Source of the DNA: Flavobacterium sp. N1994
Lineage (GTDB): Bacteria; Bacteroidota; Bacteroidia; Flavobacteriales; Flavobacteriaceae
DNA length: 64,000 nt
NCBI RefSeq assembly: GCF_025947145.1
Contig: NZ_CP109999.1
Location: 2,294,001-2,358,000 of the forward strand
Direction: 5' to 3'
A program made the translations under genes and the position numbers. Below, one piece after another: positions 52,948 to 62,937 of the stretch (its first letter is position 1; each line of letters begins with the position of its first letter). Under the pieces are notes generated by a model. That model saw only the letters and a program-made list of their open reading frames with translations. It did no database searches and was not told the DNA's origin.

Positions 52948-53445
52948 ATGGATATTTTTAGTCAGCATAAAGTATTAACACGAACCATTGCCATTCTAGT
53001 ACTTCTGAACTTGGCATTGGTAAGTTTCTTTGTTTGGAAAGAGCTTAAACCAAGACACGAACCTCTCTTGTTTCCTAAAAACGAAAAGTACAAGGATGTG
53101 TCAGGTATTTTAAAACAGGAATTGGAATTAAACAACCAACAAGTAAAGCAATTCGACGCGATTAGGGAAGACTATTTTAACAAAGAAATCCAATTAAAGC
53201 AAACTATCAAGGACGATAAAGATGCCATGAATCAGGAGATGTTTAATAAGGAAACGAATGAATCTACCATCATGATGTTGGCCAAAAGAATAGCTAGTAA
53301 CGAATATAAAATGGAATTACTTCGCTACAGTCAGGCCAAAGAACTAAAAGCGATTTGTAGTCCACAACAGCAAGAGCGATTTGAAAGTTTAGTAAAAGAA
53401 ATTCGCGATTATTTCAGACCTGATAACCAACCTATAAAACGATAA
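52948..53445 (+). CDS. Spy/CpxP-like periplasmic protein
   Basis: 165 residues: one N-terminal membrane helix (residues 10-28), then a helical region with LKQELELNNQQVKQFDAIREDYF and CSPQQQERFESLVKEI, two LTxxQ-like motifs of the Spy/CpxP (heavy-metal sensor) group. It should lie in the periplasm and bind unfolded proteins or metal ions. Third in the sigma operon, it may sense envelope or metal stress and feed back on the sigma/anti-sigma pair. Confidence 0.8.
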   Translation: MDIFSQHKVLTRTIAILVLLNLALVSFFVWKELKPRHEPLLFPKNEKYKDVSGILKQELELNNQQVKQFDAIREDYFNKEIQLKQTIKDDKDAMNQEMFNKETNESTIMMLAKRIASNEYKMELLRYSQAKELKAICSPQQQERFESLVKEIRDYFRPDNQPIKR

Positions 53446-53453
53446 AAAAGAGA

Positions 53454-55163
53454 ATGATGAGGAAAAAAGAAAGGAATAGTACTTTAAAAAAGATTTGGGT
53501 AATGATAACACTCTTATGCTTTACTATCCATAGCAAGGCACAAGAAAAATCAATTATTTTAGGAAGACCAACAGATACTTCTATAACCGCCAGTATTTTA
53601 TTCAATCAAGCGGTTACTTATTATTTAGAATATGGGACACAAAGTGGTAGTTATCCAAACGCCACTGCAATCTATACCAATACGGCTGATGTGCCAGATG
53701 AGGTAGAGGTAACAGGATTGGCTCCCAACACACAATACTACTATAGAATGCAGTATAAAGTGGGGACAGCTACTAATTACACACCAACAGCAGAATATAA
53801 ATTTCATACCCAACGTGCTCCAGGAAGCTCCTTTGCTTTTACTGTAGAAGCGGATGAGCATTTATATAATAATTATGCCGATGCAGGGATGTATCAAGTA
53901 ACCTTGGCTAATGAAGCGGCTGAGAACCCTGATTTTATGTTGTCATTAGGAGATATTTTTGGCGATGACCACACACCCACCACTACTACTAGTGCTGATA
54001 TGAATGTTTTACATAAAAACTACAGACAATATTTAGGGCAGCTATGTCATTCGGTTCCTTTTTACGTCTGTTTAGGAAATCACGATGCTGAGAATGATTA
54101 CTATTTAAATGTGAATGGGATTTACACCACAGCTACCAATAATTTACCTGCAGCTCCTAATGCAATTGGAGTGTGGGGAACACTATGGAGAAAATATTAT
54201 TATCCGAATCCGTTTCCTAATAGTTTTTACAGTGGCAATAGCAATGCAGAAGGTTTTGGAATGGATTTGCCGGAGAACTATTATGCTTGGACTTGGGGGG
54301 ATGCGCTATTTGTAGTGTTGGATGTGTATCGGACTGAAATATTTCCAGGAACTGCACCAGTTGATGGTTCGAAACCACTAAATTGGGAATGGACTTTGGG
54401 GTATACCCAATACCAATGGATGCGAAATGTGCTAGAAACTAGTACAGCAACCCATAAGTTTGTTTTTGCACATCATACTCGAGGACAAGGGCGAGGGGGA
54501 ATCAGCACTGCCACTGGAAATGAATGGGGCGGAATGCAAGGCAATCAGTATAAATTTGATCAATACCGTCCAGGGTGGGGAAAACCGATTCATCAAGTAT
54601 TTGTAGATGCTGGGGTGGATATTTTCTTTCAAGGGCACGACCATTTGTTTGCCAAAGAACAACTTAATGGGGTAGTCTATCAAGAAGTGCCTATGCCAAG
54701 TGATGCTACTTATACTTTTGGTTATACTGCCAATGCTACTGCCTACACCGATGTGACATTAGACGGTACGGGACATATAAAAGTGAATGTTACTCCAAAT
54801 TGTGTTACCGTAGATTATGTTAAATCATACATCCCTGGAACTACAGGTTCTACAGGTCATACCAATGGTGAAATTGGTTACTCCTACACTGTTGGGACTT
54901 GTAACTTGAACACCGATGGAGTAGGTGATCCAAAGGCTAAAGTATGGGTTTACCCTAATCCAGCAAATGCTAAACTCTATATTTCTTTTGAGGATAATTC
55001 GACGAATCATCACTATCAAATAACTAATATTCTTGGACAAATCATTACAACATTTGATACCAATGAATGCAATACAGAAGCTATTCCAAATGGTATTTAC
55101 TTTTTAGAAATAGACGGAAATAAAAATCTAACGAAAAAAATAATCATTAAACACTTCAGATAA
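53454..55163 (+). CDS. Secreted purple-acid-phosphatase-like protein, T9SS type A
   Basis: 569 residues. Signal peptide to KAQ (about 30). A fibronectin-III-like N-domain of purple acid phosphatases (ILGRPTDTSITASI, VTGLAPNTQYYYRM) is followed by a calcineurin-like core with all metal motifs: DEH in TVEADEHLY, LGDIFGDD, LGNHDAE, FAHHTRG, FQGHDHLF. The end, VYPNPANAKLYISFED to IIKHF, is a type A sorting domain. It probably hydrolyses phosphate esters outside the cell. A TGGGGGGAT run (six G) lies at 54294-54301. Next gene overlaps by one base. Confidence 0.93.
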   Translation: MMRKKERNSTLKKIWVMITLLCFTIHSKAQEKSIILGRPTDTSITASILFNQAVTYYLEYGTQSGSYPNATAIYTNTADVPDEVEVTGLAPNTQYYYRMQYKVGTATNYTPTAEYKFHTQRAPGSSFAFTVEADEHLYNNYADAGMYQVTLANEAAENPDFMLSLGDIFGDDHTPTTTTSADMNVLHKNYRQYLGQLCHSVPFYVCLGNHDAENDYYLNVNGIYTTATNNLPAAPNAIGVWGTLWRKYYYPNPFPNSFYSGNSNAEGFGMDLPENYYAWTWGDALFVVLDVYRTEIFPGTAPVDGSKPLNWEWTLGYTQYQWMRNVLETSTATHKFVFAHHTRGQGRGGISTATGNEWGGMQGNQYKFDQYRPGWGKPIHQVFVDAGVDIFFQGHDHLFAKEQLNGVVYQEVPMPSDATYTFGYTANATAYTDVTLDGTGHIKVNVTPNCVTVDYVKSYIPGTTGSTGHTNGEIGYSYTVGTCNLNTDGVGDPKAKVWVYPNPANAKLYISFEDNSTNHHYQITNILGQIITTFDTNECNTEAIPNGIYFLEIDGNKNLTKKIIIKHFR

Positions 55164-56895
55164 TGAATCGGTATTTATATGCTATTATGGTACTGCTTGT
55201 GAATTTAAATGCTAGTGCACAAACAATATCCCGACCAGAAATATTAGGAAAACCTAGAGATACTGGGATTACTTTAAAAATGTTTTTTTCCACTCCAGCA
55301 GAAATGGCTGTTCAATACGGCACTACTAGTGGGTCGTATACTGTGCAAAGTAGTTGGCAGCCTTGTATTGCTAATGAACCAGCAGAAATGACTATTAATG
55401 GTTTGCAGCCAAACACAAAATATTACTACCGTGTAATTTACAGAAACCCTGGGGATACTACTTTTTCAACCCAACCAGAACATAACTTCCATACGCAAAG
55501 ACAACTTGGTAGCGCCTTCACGTTTGTGGTGCAAGCAGACCCACATTTGGACGCCTCATCGGATCCTGCTTTATATCAAAGATGTTTGCAAAATCAGTTA
55601 GAAGACAATCCTGATTTCATGATTGATTTAGGAGATTTTTTAATGACTGACAAACTAAAGAACTTAACTACCAATACCATTCCACGTGATACCATTCCGT
55701 TTCGTTGTAACTTATTGCGCTCGTATTATGAAACTATATGCCACTCGGTTCCGTTGTTTATTGCTTTAGGAAATCATGAAGGAGAGGCTGGTTGGAACTT
55801 AAATGGAACTCCTAATAATATTGCCGTTTGGGGAACACAAGAAAGACAAAAGTATTTTTTAAATCCGGGACCTGATGGGTTTTACTCTGGAGACACTACA
55901 CTACAAAATTATGTTGGACCAAACAATACATCAGCTCAAAGGAACGCTTATTATTCCTGGACTTGGGGGATGCTTTGTTTGTGGTTATTGATCCTTATTG
56001 GAATACCAATCCGAAACCTACTCTTACCACAGGTTGGAATTGGACATTGGGAGCTACACAATACAATTGGCTTAGAACCACTTTAGAAAATAGTAATGCT
56101 AAATTCAAATTTGTCTTTGCTCATCAAATGGTTGGAGGAGATGCAGAAGGACGTGGGGGTATCGAATTTGCTGATAAGTATGAATGGGGAGGGATGAATT
56201 TAGACGGAGTGACACCGGGCTTTGCTACTAATAGACAAGGATGGTACAAGCCTATAAAAGATTTATTAATGGATAATCATGTTACTATTTTCTTTCACGG
56301 ACATGATCATTTATTTGTAAAGCAAGACAAAGATTGTTTGGTGTACCAAGAAACCCCTCAGCCTAGTTTACCCAACTTTAATTACCCTAATCAAGCAGCC
56401 GATTATGGCTATTTAGCTGGACAAATCGTTGGTAATTCGGGGCATCTTAAAGTCACCGTAAGTGGTACCCAAATGCAAGTTGATTATGTGCGAGCTTATC
56501 TTCCCGCTAATGAAAATGCCACTCGACATAACAAAGATATTTCGGCAACGTATACTATAGGATTGAATAATTGTTACAACTTAGGAGTTAGTAGTCCGGT
56601 AATATGGAATACCAATTATAAGGATGAAATAATATATCCGAATCCACTAGCCACAGAAACTAAAATAGAATTTTCCTTAGCTACAGCCGAGCAAATTTCT
56701 ATTACTATTTATAATGAATTAGGGCAATTAGTGAAAAATTTAGTGACCGATAATCAAATTAACGAAGGAAAGTTTGAGGTCATTTGGGATGGAAAAAACA
56801 ATTCCGGTGATGAGGTGGCCAATGGGATTTACATCTATAAAATAACTGGAGAAAAAGGGACACTTAGTACGGGTAAAATAATAGTAAAAAGATAA
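55163..56895 (+). pseudogene. Second purple-acid-phosphatase-like protein, frameshifted in a G run
   Basis: The frame runs from 55163 (signal ending ASAQ) through DPH, LGDF and LGNHEGE and breaks at GGGGG 55965-55969. One more G, as in the paralogue just upstream (six G at the same place, SWTWG-DALFVV), restores a single 577-residue protein through FAHQMVGGD, FFHGHDHLF and a C-terminal sorting domain with a FlgD-like part (IYNELGQLVKNLV ... KNNSGDEVANGIYIYKI). Both halves are otherwise intact. This may be a sequencing error, a recent loss or slippage switching. Confidence 0.85.
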
Positions 56896-56913
56896 TTTAA
56901 TTACAGTAAGGTC

Positions 56914-58518
56914 ATGAAAAGAGTAATGGTGTTTTTCGTTTTTTTGTTGGGTTTGTCAGCTATGGCACATACCATCAACTATCAAAATCAGGTTTTAAGA
57001 CATTGGAACATTCAAAAAGAACATCGTTTTATTGATGGGTCGTTCTCTATGATGAAAGATGGGAAGGTGTATATTGAAGATGCTCAAAACAACATAAGGT
57101 CTTATCCATTGAACACTCTTTCTGAAGCAGATCAAATTTATGTAAAGCAAAGAGAAGAACAAGTTGTAGCTCTCAACATGAATAGTACACAAAACGCTAC
57201 TGAAAGCAAAGAAGTCTTTAGAGTTAAACTGATGGGAATAGTGCTCTTGTTATTGGCATTAGCCTTTTGGTTTTATAAAGCAGGAAGCCGAAATAAAGTG
57301 AAATATTTAGCGCCAATACTTGGCATCGGAATCCTAATGACCTTATATAGTTTTACCAAAAAAATGGTTACTACTACAGACCCTAACTTTGTAAATTCGG
57401 CATTCCTACCCTTTGTTCCCAATGTGGCTACTTCCTGGGACAACACCTATTTTTATGTTGAAAGTAAAGGGATTCCTAATCACACTATGATGGTCGGTAT
57501 TTCTAATCATGGATGGCAACAACAAGTGCCTAATCCGCAGTGCTACATCGGAAATAATCATTGGAGTATTCCTTTAAATCCAGTCGTGGCCAGTACACCA
57601 ATTGCTATCGATAATGTTCATTTTACACGAGGCGCTATTGCTATTGCGGCTAACGGTGTAGCTATTTTTAACTATCATACTAATACAGGAGTCGATTCTT
57701 ATTTAGATGGGCAACTTGATACTTATGGAGGCCATTGTGGTCGTGGAGATGATTATCATTATCATATAGCACCAACGCATTTATATACTTTGGGACAAAC
57801 GACTACTAATTTGCCTTGTGCTTTTGCTTTAGACGGATATGCTGTATATGGTAGCGTTGAACCAGATGGTTCTCCAATGGCAACATTAGATGCTAATCAT
57901 GGGCATTATGGAAGTAACGGAGTATATCATTATCATGGAACTGCAACGGCACCTTATATGATTGCTAATTTTGTGGGCCAAGTTACCGAAGATGCCACTT
58001 ATCAATTAATTCCACAAGCGGCAGCACATCCTGTTAGAAATGAAAATTGGACACCATTGAGCGGCGCTTTAATTACTTCTTGTGTCCCTAATACCATCAA
58101 CAATGGCTATAACTTGTCCTATAGTTTGAACGGAACACCTGGTTATGCTACAAATTTTAGTTGGAATAACACCACCTACACCTTCAATTATGTTACCCCA
58201 TCAGGAACGACAACCACAAATTATAACGGTTTTGCCCAATGTACAGTTCCCACTTTAAACAATAGTACATTTGTTTCAGAGCCTAACATACATTTGTATC
58301 CGAATCCAGTAAAGGAGGTTCTCAACATTAATTTAGGAAACGATAGTTTACAAGATGAGGTACAAAATATTATGATTTATAGCATCAAAGGAGATGTGGT
58401 CTTAAAAGTAGAAAAATTCAAATCGGCTATTGATATTCGAAATTTAGCTAAAGGAACTTATTTAGTAAAGATTCAGTTTCCGGGGACATTAGTTACCAAA
58501 AAAATGTTGATTCAATAA
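56914..58518 (+). CDS. YHYH-domain protein with SHD1-like domain, two membrane helices and T9SS signal
   Basis: 534 residues. A signal peptide (to MAH) precedes a short SHD1-like domain (RHWNIQKEHRFIDGSFSMM, then IRSYPLNTLSEADQIYV) at 28-78, two hydrophobic helices (about 106-123 and 131-148), and a YHYH domain from about 165: GGHCGRGDDYHYHIAP and HYGSNGVYHYHG, with conserved His likely to bind metal. The end, LYPNPVKEVLNINL, is a type A sorting domain. The helices are odd for a T9SS cargo. Fifth structural gene of the sigma operon. Confidence 0.88.
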   Translation: MKRVMVFFVFLLGLSAMAHTINYQNQVLRHWNIQKEHRFIDGSFSMMKDGKVYIEDAQNNIRSYPLNTLSEADQIYVKQREEQVVALNMNSTQNATESKEVFRVKLMGIVLLLLALAFWFYKAGSRNKVKYLAPILGIGILMTLYSFTKKMVTTTDPNFVNSAFLPFVPNVATSWDNTYFYVESKGIPNHTMMVGISNHGWQQQVPNPQCYIGNNHWSIPLNPVVASTPIAIDNVHFTRGAIAIAANGVAIFNYHTNTGVDSYLDGQLDTYGGHCGRGDDYHYHIAPTHLYTLGQTTTNLPCAFALDGYAVYGSVEPDGSPMATLDANHGHYGSNGVYHYHGTATAPYMIANFVGQVTEDATYQLIPQAAAHPVRNENWTPLSGALITSCVPNTINNGYNLSYSLNGTPGYATNFSWNNTTYTFNYVTPSGTTTTNYNGFAQCTVPTLNNSTFVSEPNIHLYPNPVKEVLNINLGNDSLQDEVQNIMIYSIKGDVVLKVEKFKSAIDIRNLAKGTYLVKIQFPGTLVTKKMLIQ

Positions 58519-58527
58519 GTGCTTCCT

Positions 58528-59712
58528 ATGAAAAGACTAATTTTTGTTTTAATAACTGCTGTTTCATTTTCACAAAGTGTGACTAAATCGATTGCCTTGT
58601 TACCCGATACAGGACAGACTGCAAGTTATACCAATACCTTTGGAGAAGATAATGATTATAGTATCAACACACCTTCTTATACCAATAATGGAAACGGAAC
58701 CATTACTGATACTGTAACTGGTTTGATGTGGCAACAAGTGGATGGAGGGGAAATGACTATTGAAAATGCTACCTCTTATTGTGATGGACTAGTGTTAGGC
58801 GGATTTTCAGATTGGAGATTGCCAACGCCTTTAGAAGCATTTAGTCTGCAAATATTGCAAAACAATAACCCCGCCATGAATACCACTTATTTTACGGCAA
58901 GTGCTGCTGAGTATTGGTGGACAAGCAAGTTTCAAGCTGGAGATAATACTAAAGTTTGGTGTACCAATGCAGGTGGCGGAATAGGAAATCATCCTAAATC
59001 AGAAACTATTAGTGCTGGTGGGACAAAAAGATTTCATGTCAGAGCTGTGAGAGATATGGTTCCCTCAATAGTACTTGCTAATCATTTTACAGATAACGGA
59101 GATGGAACAATAACAGATAATCTAACCCAACTAACATGGCAAAAAGTACCCAATGCTTCGGCGATGACTTGGGAACAAGCCTTAACTTATGCAGAAGGAT
59201 TAACTTTAGGAAGCACTTCAGATTGGCGATTGCCCAATATTAAAGAATTGCAATCACTAAACGATGAAAGTGTAACCAATCCCTCTGTAAATACTGCATT
59301 CTTTGGTTCCATTGGAGTAAAAAACTATTGGTCTTCTACCACTTTAAAACCGAATACTACCAATCCCTCTAGTGCCTGGTATTGGAATACCCAATTCGGA
59401 ATTACTACTTATGATGTTAAAGCCAATAGCAATTATGTTATTTGTGTGAGAGGGAATCCGAGTACTTTAAACAATGCTACTGTTATTCAAGAAGACCATT
59501 CTTTTAAAGTGTTTCCCAATCCATTTCAATCGAAAATAAATGTTTCTAATACTTTAGGGAATGAATATTTTGAATTGTTCGATGAAAGTGGGAAACAACT
59601 ATATGCTGGTAAAAATATTAGTAAACAAGATTTCTCTTCTTTAGCGAAAGGGATTTATATCTTAAAAATAATATCGAATATCGTTACTAGAAGTAAACTT
59701 ATTAAAGAATAA
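58528..59712 (+). CDS. Double DUF1566 (Lcl) protein, T9SS type A
   Basis: 394 residues from ATG 58528; GTG at 58519 would add three. Signal peptide MKRLIFVLITAVSFSQS. Two Lcl C-terminal (DUF1566) repeats: NGNGTITDTVTGLMWQQ ... DWRLPTPLE and NGDGTITDNLTQLTWQK ... DWRLPNIKE, each ending with a WW/YW-S box and a CVRG/HVRAVR strand. The last 80 residues (VFPNPFQSKINVSN) are a sorting domain. Such C-type-lectin-like folds bind ligands at the surface. Confidence 0.9.
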   Translation: MKRLIFVLITAVSFSQSVTKSIALLPDTGQTASYTNTFGEDNDYSINTPSYTNNGNGTITDTVTGLMWQQVDGGEMTIENATSYCDGLVLGGFSDWRLPTPLEAFSLQILQNNNPAMNTTYFTASAAEYWWTSKFQAGDNTKVWCTNAGGGIGNHPKSETISAGGTKRFHVRAVRDMVPSIVLANHFTDNGDGTITDNLTQLTWQKVPNASAMTWEQALTYAEGLTLGSTSDWRLPNIKELQSLNDESVTNPSVNTAFFGSIGVKNYWSSTTLKPNTTNPSSAWYWNTQFGITTYDVKANSNYVICVRGNPSTLNNATVIQEDHSFKVFPNPFQSKINVSNTLGNEYFELFDESGKQLYAGKNISKQDFSSLAKGIYILKIISNIVTRSKLIKE

Positions 59713-59715
59713 AGC

Positions 59716-60285
59716 ATGCCCTATTCAGAGATGATTATGCACTACCTTACTTTAGGTTTTACTCATGTAATTCCACTAGGGTTGGATCATATACTCTTTA
59801 TTTTATGCTTGTTTTTTTTGAATTCAAGAATTAAATCGGTCATCATACAATGTTCTGTTTTTACCTTGGCTCACAGTTTATCACTAGGGTTAGCAGCCTC
59901 AGGTTTGATTCTTCCCAATGCAAATTACATTGAACCCCTCATAGCGATTTCTATACTTTTTACGGCAATAGAGAATATCATTCACGACAAAGTGAATCCC
60001 TATAGACTAATTCTCATCTTTCTATTTGGGTTACTACACGGAATGGGGTTTGCCAACGTATTAAAAGAAATAGGCATTCCAAATAATCACTTTTTTGCGG
60101 CTTTATTTTCTTTCAATCTCGGAGTAGAATTAGGACAAGTTATGGTGATACTTACGGCTTATTTTTTAATCAGTAAATGGTTTTCAAACAAGAGTTATTA
60201 TAAAGAACGAATCGTTTATCCGATTTCCAGTATCATTGCCTGTATCGCTTTGTATTGGACTATTGAAAGAGTGCTTTTAATTTAA
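59716..60285 (+). CDS. HupE/UreJ-like membrane protein
   Basis: 189 residues with about six membrane helices. GFTHVIPLGLDHILFILCLF near the start and LLHGMGFANVLKE in the middle are the HupE/UreJ signature with conserved His and Asp that could coordinate a metal such as Ni or Co. It closes the sigma operon three bases after the DUF1566 gene. Role likely in metal or small-solute transport, inferred from the family. Confidence 0.88.
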   Translation: MPYSEMIMHYLTLGFTHVIPLGLDHILFILCLFFLNSRIKSVIIQCSVFTLAHSLSLGLAASGLILPNANYIEPLIAISILFTAIENIIHDKVNPYRLILIFLFGLLHGMGFANVLKEIGIPNNHFFAALFSFNLGVELGQVMVILTAYFLISKWFSNKSYYKERIVYPISSIIACIALYWTIERVLLI

Positions 60286-60301
60286 ACCGTTAGAGCAAAC
60301 A

Positions 60302-60335
60302 AAAAAGCCCAACACTTTCGTATTAGGCTTTCTTT
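60302..60335. terminator. Bidirectional terminator, imperfect
   Basis: AAAGCCCAACAC pairs with GTATTAGGCTTT (two mismatches) between convergent genes. Confidence 0.55.
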
Positions 60336-60352
60336 ATTATAAATAATAATCG

Positions 60353-61831
60353 TTATTGTTTAAGAAGCAATTTTTCTAAACGTTGCATTCTTTGTTCAAG
60401 TGCTTCGTTTTGAGCTTTCAAGTCTTTAATTTCTGCTTGTTGTTCTTTTATACCTTGAGTCAGAATAGAGATTAACCCGGTATAGTTGATTCCTTTGAAT
60501 TCTTCTTTAGTACCCTTATTTGAGGAACTGTCAGTGGCATTAGAACCCTCAGCAACAACGACATTCCCTTCAGCATCTACAATGGTATTTCCTTTGTTTC
60601 CTTTACCTGTGGTAGCTAAATTTAATACTTGTTTGGTAACCAAGTTAGGAAAAACGGTTTCTAAATCCTGAGCAATAAAACCATATTGTAACCCTTTAGG
60701 TAAATTAAGTCCTTTAGTTTTATCGCCATCATACAGATAACTTACTGGTTCTAATGCATTGATTTTGTCTAATGCAGATCCAATAGTATGGATGTCTTTT
60801 TTAAGTTTACGGTCGGAAGGTTGTACAAAGGTTCCGGTTATTGTAACATCACCATTAAAAAATCCGGCGTAGTTAGTAGCTCCATTAGCAGCCTCGCTAT
60901 ATATTCCATAATTGGTTCCTGTAGTTGAAACAGCAGTAGCTCTGGCACTAACTCCATAATTGTCACCTGTAGTTGAACCTGCAGCATCCGCATAACCACC
61001 CAAGGCGATGTTGGCTATTTCAGAACCACCCGTAAAACCCGTAGTTCCATAATTCCATCCTGTTGCTGTTGAAGTTATAGCGTAACCCATAACTCCACGG
61101 TTTTCTTTATCTCCAATAGCATTTTGACCTATTCCCCATACTCCATAATTATCTGAAGTACCCGAAGCAAAACCATATAAACCGTTACTTAATAGTGATG
61201 AATTGCTGGCAAAACCGGCAGATCCAACATTTACCTGAGCATTATTGCCATTGGAAACACCTTGTACTCCTCTGGCTAGGGCAGTGGTGCTTGACATTGT
61301 GCTTACTATTCCGCGATATACCGGACTTGCTGTTGTTGTGTTTGAAGTCAATGAAAGACCATTTGAAGCCGTACTGTTTAACGTTTTTGTTGCGGTATTC
61401 CCGGCGTCTAAAACTTGTTGTAAGTTATTCGCTCCCGCACTTTGTGCGTATAAAGCGTAAGGCACACTTAGGAATTGACTAGTTCCAGTGATGGTATAAT
61501 TGGTACCTCCTGTTGGATCCGTTTCTGTTTTGATAAAAAAGGTATTGGTTCCCCAATTGATTCCATAAAAATCTCCGGAAACAACAGTTCCTCCACCAAT
61601 CTCCAAACTAACTAATCCGTTGCTGTTGGTATCAGTACTGTGGGTTTCGACATACACCGCAGGCCCTGTAACCACATCTTGCAGAATGCTGACACGAATA
61701 CGTACATTGGTATTGGTTACTAGGGCATTACTCGCATTGCGGATTACAGCTTGATAACTTATTCTTTCTGGTGCTTGTGCCCAAATGGTCACAGATGCAA
61801 ATACTACTAAAAGGGTAATTATTTTTTTCAT
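60353..61831 (-). CDS. Tail-fibre-domain (S74 chaperone) surface protein
   Basis: 492 residues. Signal peptide ends WAQA. An N-terminal beta domain (ERISYQAVIRNASNALVTNTNVRIRVSILQ ... SVPYALYAQSA) leads into Gly/Asn/Ser-rich strands of a trimeric stalk type. The last 150 residues are a peptidase S74/intramolecular chaperone: PSDRKLKKDIHTIGSALDKI, EPVSYLYDG, YGFIAQDLETVFPNLV, and a terminal coiled coil (EQQAEIKDLKAQNEALEQRM). No phage genes are nearby; the signal peptide and T9SS neighbours mark a surface protein that probably trimerises. Confidence 0.9.
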   Translation of the reverse strand: MKKIITLLVVFASVTIWAQAPERISYQAVIRNASNALVTNTNVRIRVSILQDVVTGPAVYVETHSTDTNSNGLVSLEIGGGTVVSGDFYGINWGTNTFFIKTETDPTGGTNYTITGTSQFLSVPYALYAQSAGANNLQQVLDAGNTATKTLNSTASNGLSLTSNTTTASPVYRGIVSTMSSTTALARGVQGVSNGNNAQVNVGSAGFASNSSLLSNGLYGFASGTSDNYGVWGIGQNAIGDKENRGVMGYAITSTATGWNYGTTGFTGGSEIANIALGGYADAAGSTTGDNYGVSARATAVSTTGTNYGIYSEAANGATNYAGFFNGDVTITGTFVQPSDRKLKKDIHTIGSALDKINALEPVSYLYDGDKTKGLNLPKGLQYGFIAQDLETVFPNLVTKQVLNLATTGKGNKGNTIVDAEGNVVVAEGSNATDSSSNKGTKEEFKGINYTGLISILTQGIKEQQAEIKDLKAQNEALEQRMQRLEKLLLKQ

Positions 61832-61837
61832 GTGTGA

Positions 61838-62320
61838 TTAGTTTTTTATGATTTTAAAGGTTTTAATTTTTCCAGAATCTTTGGTAATGTTTAGTAGATA
61901 AACTCCACTTGCCGTTTGGCTCATATCAATTTCAGTTTGATTTCTGTTAAGGCTACCATTTTTAATTGCTTTACCAGTAACATCAAAGAGTTGATAAACC
62001 AAGGTATTGGTATCGTAATTTTCAACAGACAATAGAAGAATGTCATTAGTTGGATTAGGAAAAGCTATTAGATTGATATTTGCAGTTGGCAAATTGTCTG
62101 TTCCTAAAGTGGATATTTCAAAAGGCTGTTGCACCCCTTGAGTAATTCTTCCGTTAGCCCCTGAATTCACTGTATAAACCACTTGGCCTACAGAGTAACT
62201 CGAAGAACCTCCAGAGCCTGTTGCATTACCTCCCGAAGCAACAACCGCTTGTTGTGCAAAGCCGGCAGAACATACTGACATTACCAATAATGCTATTAGA
62301 AGTACTTGTTTTTGTTTCAT
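61838..62320 (-). CDS. Small T9SS type A protein
   Basis: 160 residues: signal peptide to FAQ, a short Gly/Ser-rich region (VVASGGNATGSGGSSSYSVGQ, then VYTVNSGANGRITQGVQQPF) and a type A sorting domain (LIAFPNPTNDILLLSVEN to FKIIKN). The pre-sorting part is only about 60 residues and common in Flavobacterium, often next to tail-fibre proteins. Six bases separate its stop from the S74 gene. Confidence 0.88.
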   Translation of the reverse strand: MKQKQVLLIALLVMSVCSAGFAQQAVVASGGNATGSGGSSSYSVGQVVYTVNSGANGRITQGVQQPFEISTLGTDNLPTANINLIAFPNPTNDILLLSVENYDTNTLVYQLFDVTGKAIKNGSLNRNQTEIDMSQTASGVYLLNITKDSGKIKTFKIIKN

Positions 62321-62383
62321 TTCTATTTAAAAATTAAGTTCTAAATGATATGTTGATAAAGAAAACCAGATTTTACTATCAGG

Positions 62384-62920
62384 TTACTCTTTAATCACTT
62401 TCATAGTTTTTACCAAACCATCGGCGTATACTTTTACGAAATACGTCCCTGAGGTTAGGCTTGAGATATCAAAGGCTACTTCGTTACTATTAAAAAATTT
62501 CGTTAGAACTTCTTGACCTAGTACATTATAAACAGCCACAATGGTGATATTTTTTTCTCCACTGATGTTCAGCATGTCTTTTACTGGGTTAGGATAAAGC
62601 ACCACGTTCTTTAAATCTAAATCGGCAGTGGCTAAACTAGTTTGTACACTAATTACATTTTTGAAAACAGGTCCCCATCCGTTACTATTGTCTTTGATAC
62701 GGATGTTAAAAACATGCAGTCCAAGAGATGGTAATGTAATTCCGGTTTTGGTTAGTTGTTCAAAAGCGCTGTTAAAGGTTCCGTCTGTGGCTAAAACAGG
62801 AGTAGCTAATCCGTATCCTGGATCCGTATCCCAGAAATATTCGGCTTGTAAAATGGTGGATTGAGCTGAGCAAAGGCCTATGGTTAAGAAAGCCGCTAGA
62901 GTATATATAAATTTCTTCAT
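62384..62920 (-). CDS. T9SS type A protein with a short beta domain
   Basis: 178 residues: signal peptide to CSAQ, then QAEYFWDTDPGYGLATPV, a motif found in many Bacteroidota surface proteins, a short beta domain (GLHVFNIRIKDNSNGWGPVFKNVISV), and a type A sorting domain (VLYPNPVKDMLNISGE to IKE). Part of the leftward operon, 17 bp after the beta-helix gene. Confidence 0.88.
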   Translation of the reverse strand: MKKFIYTLAAFLTIGLCSAQSTILQAEYFWDTDPGYGLATPVLATDGTFNSAFEQLTKTGITLPSLGLHVFNIRIKDNSNGWGPVFKNVISVQTSLATADLDLKNVVLYPNPVKDMLNISGEKNITIVAVYNVLGQEVLTKFFNSNEVAFDISSLTSGTYFVKVYADGLVKTMKVIKE

Positions 62921-62937
62921 CTGTTGTATCTTTAAAA

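Noticed and set aside
60353..61831. Prophage tail gene
   Set aside because: It has a signal peptide and T9SS-cargo neighbours; no capsid, tail or lysis genes are present in the window.
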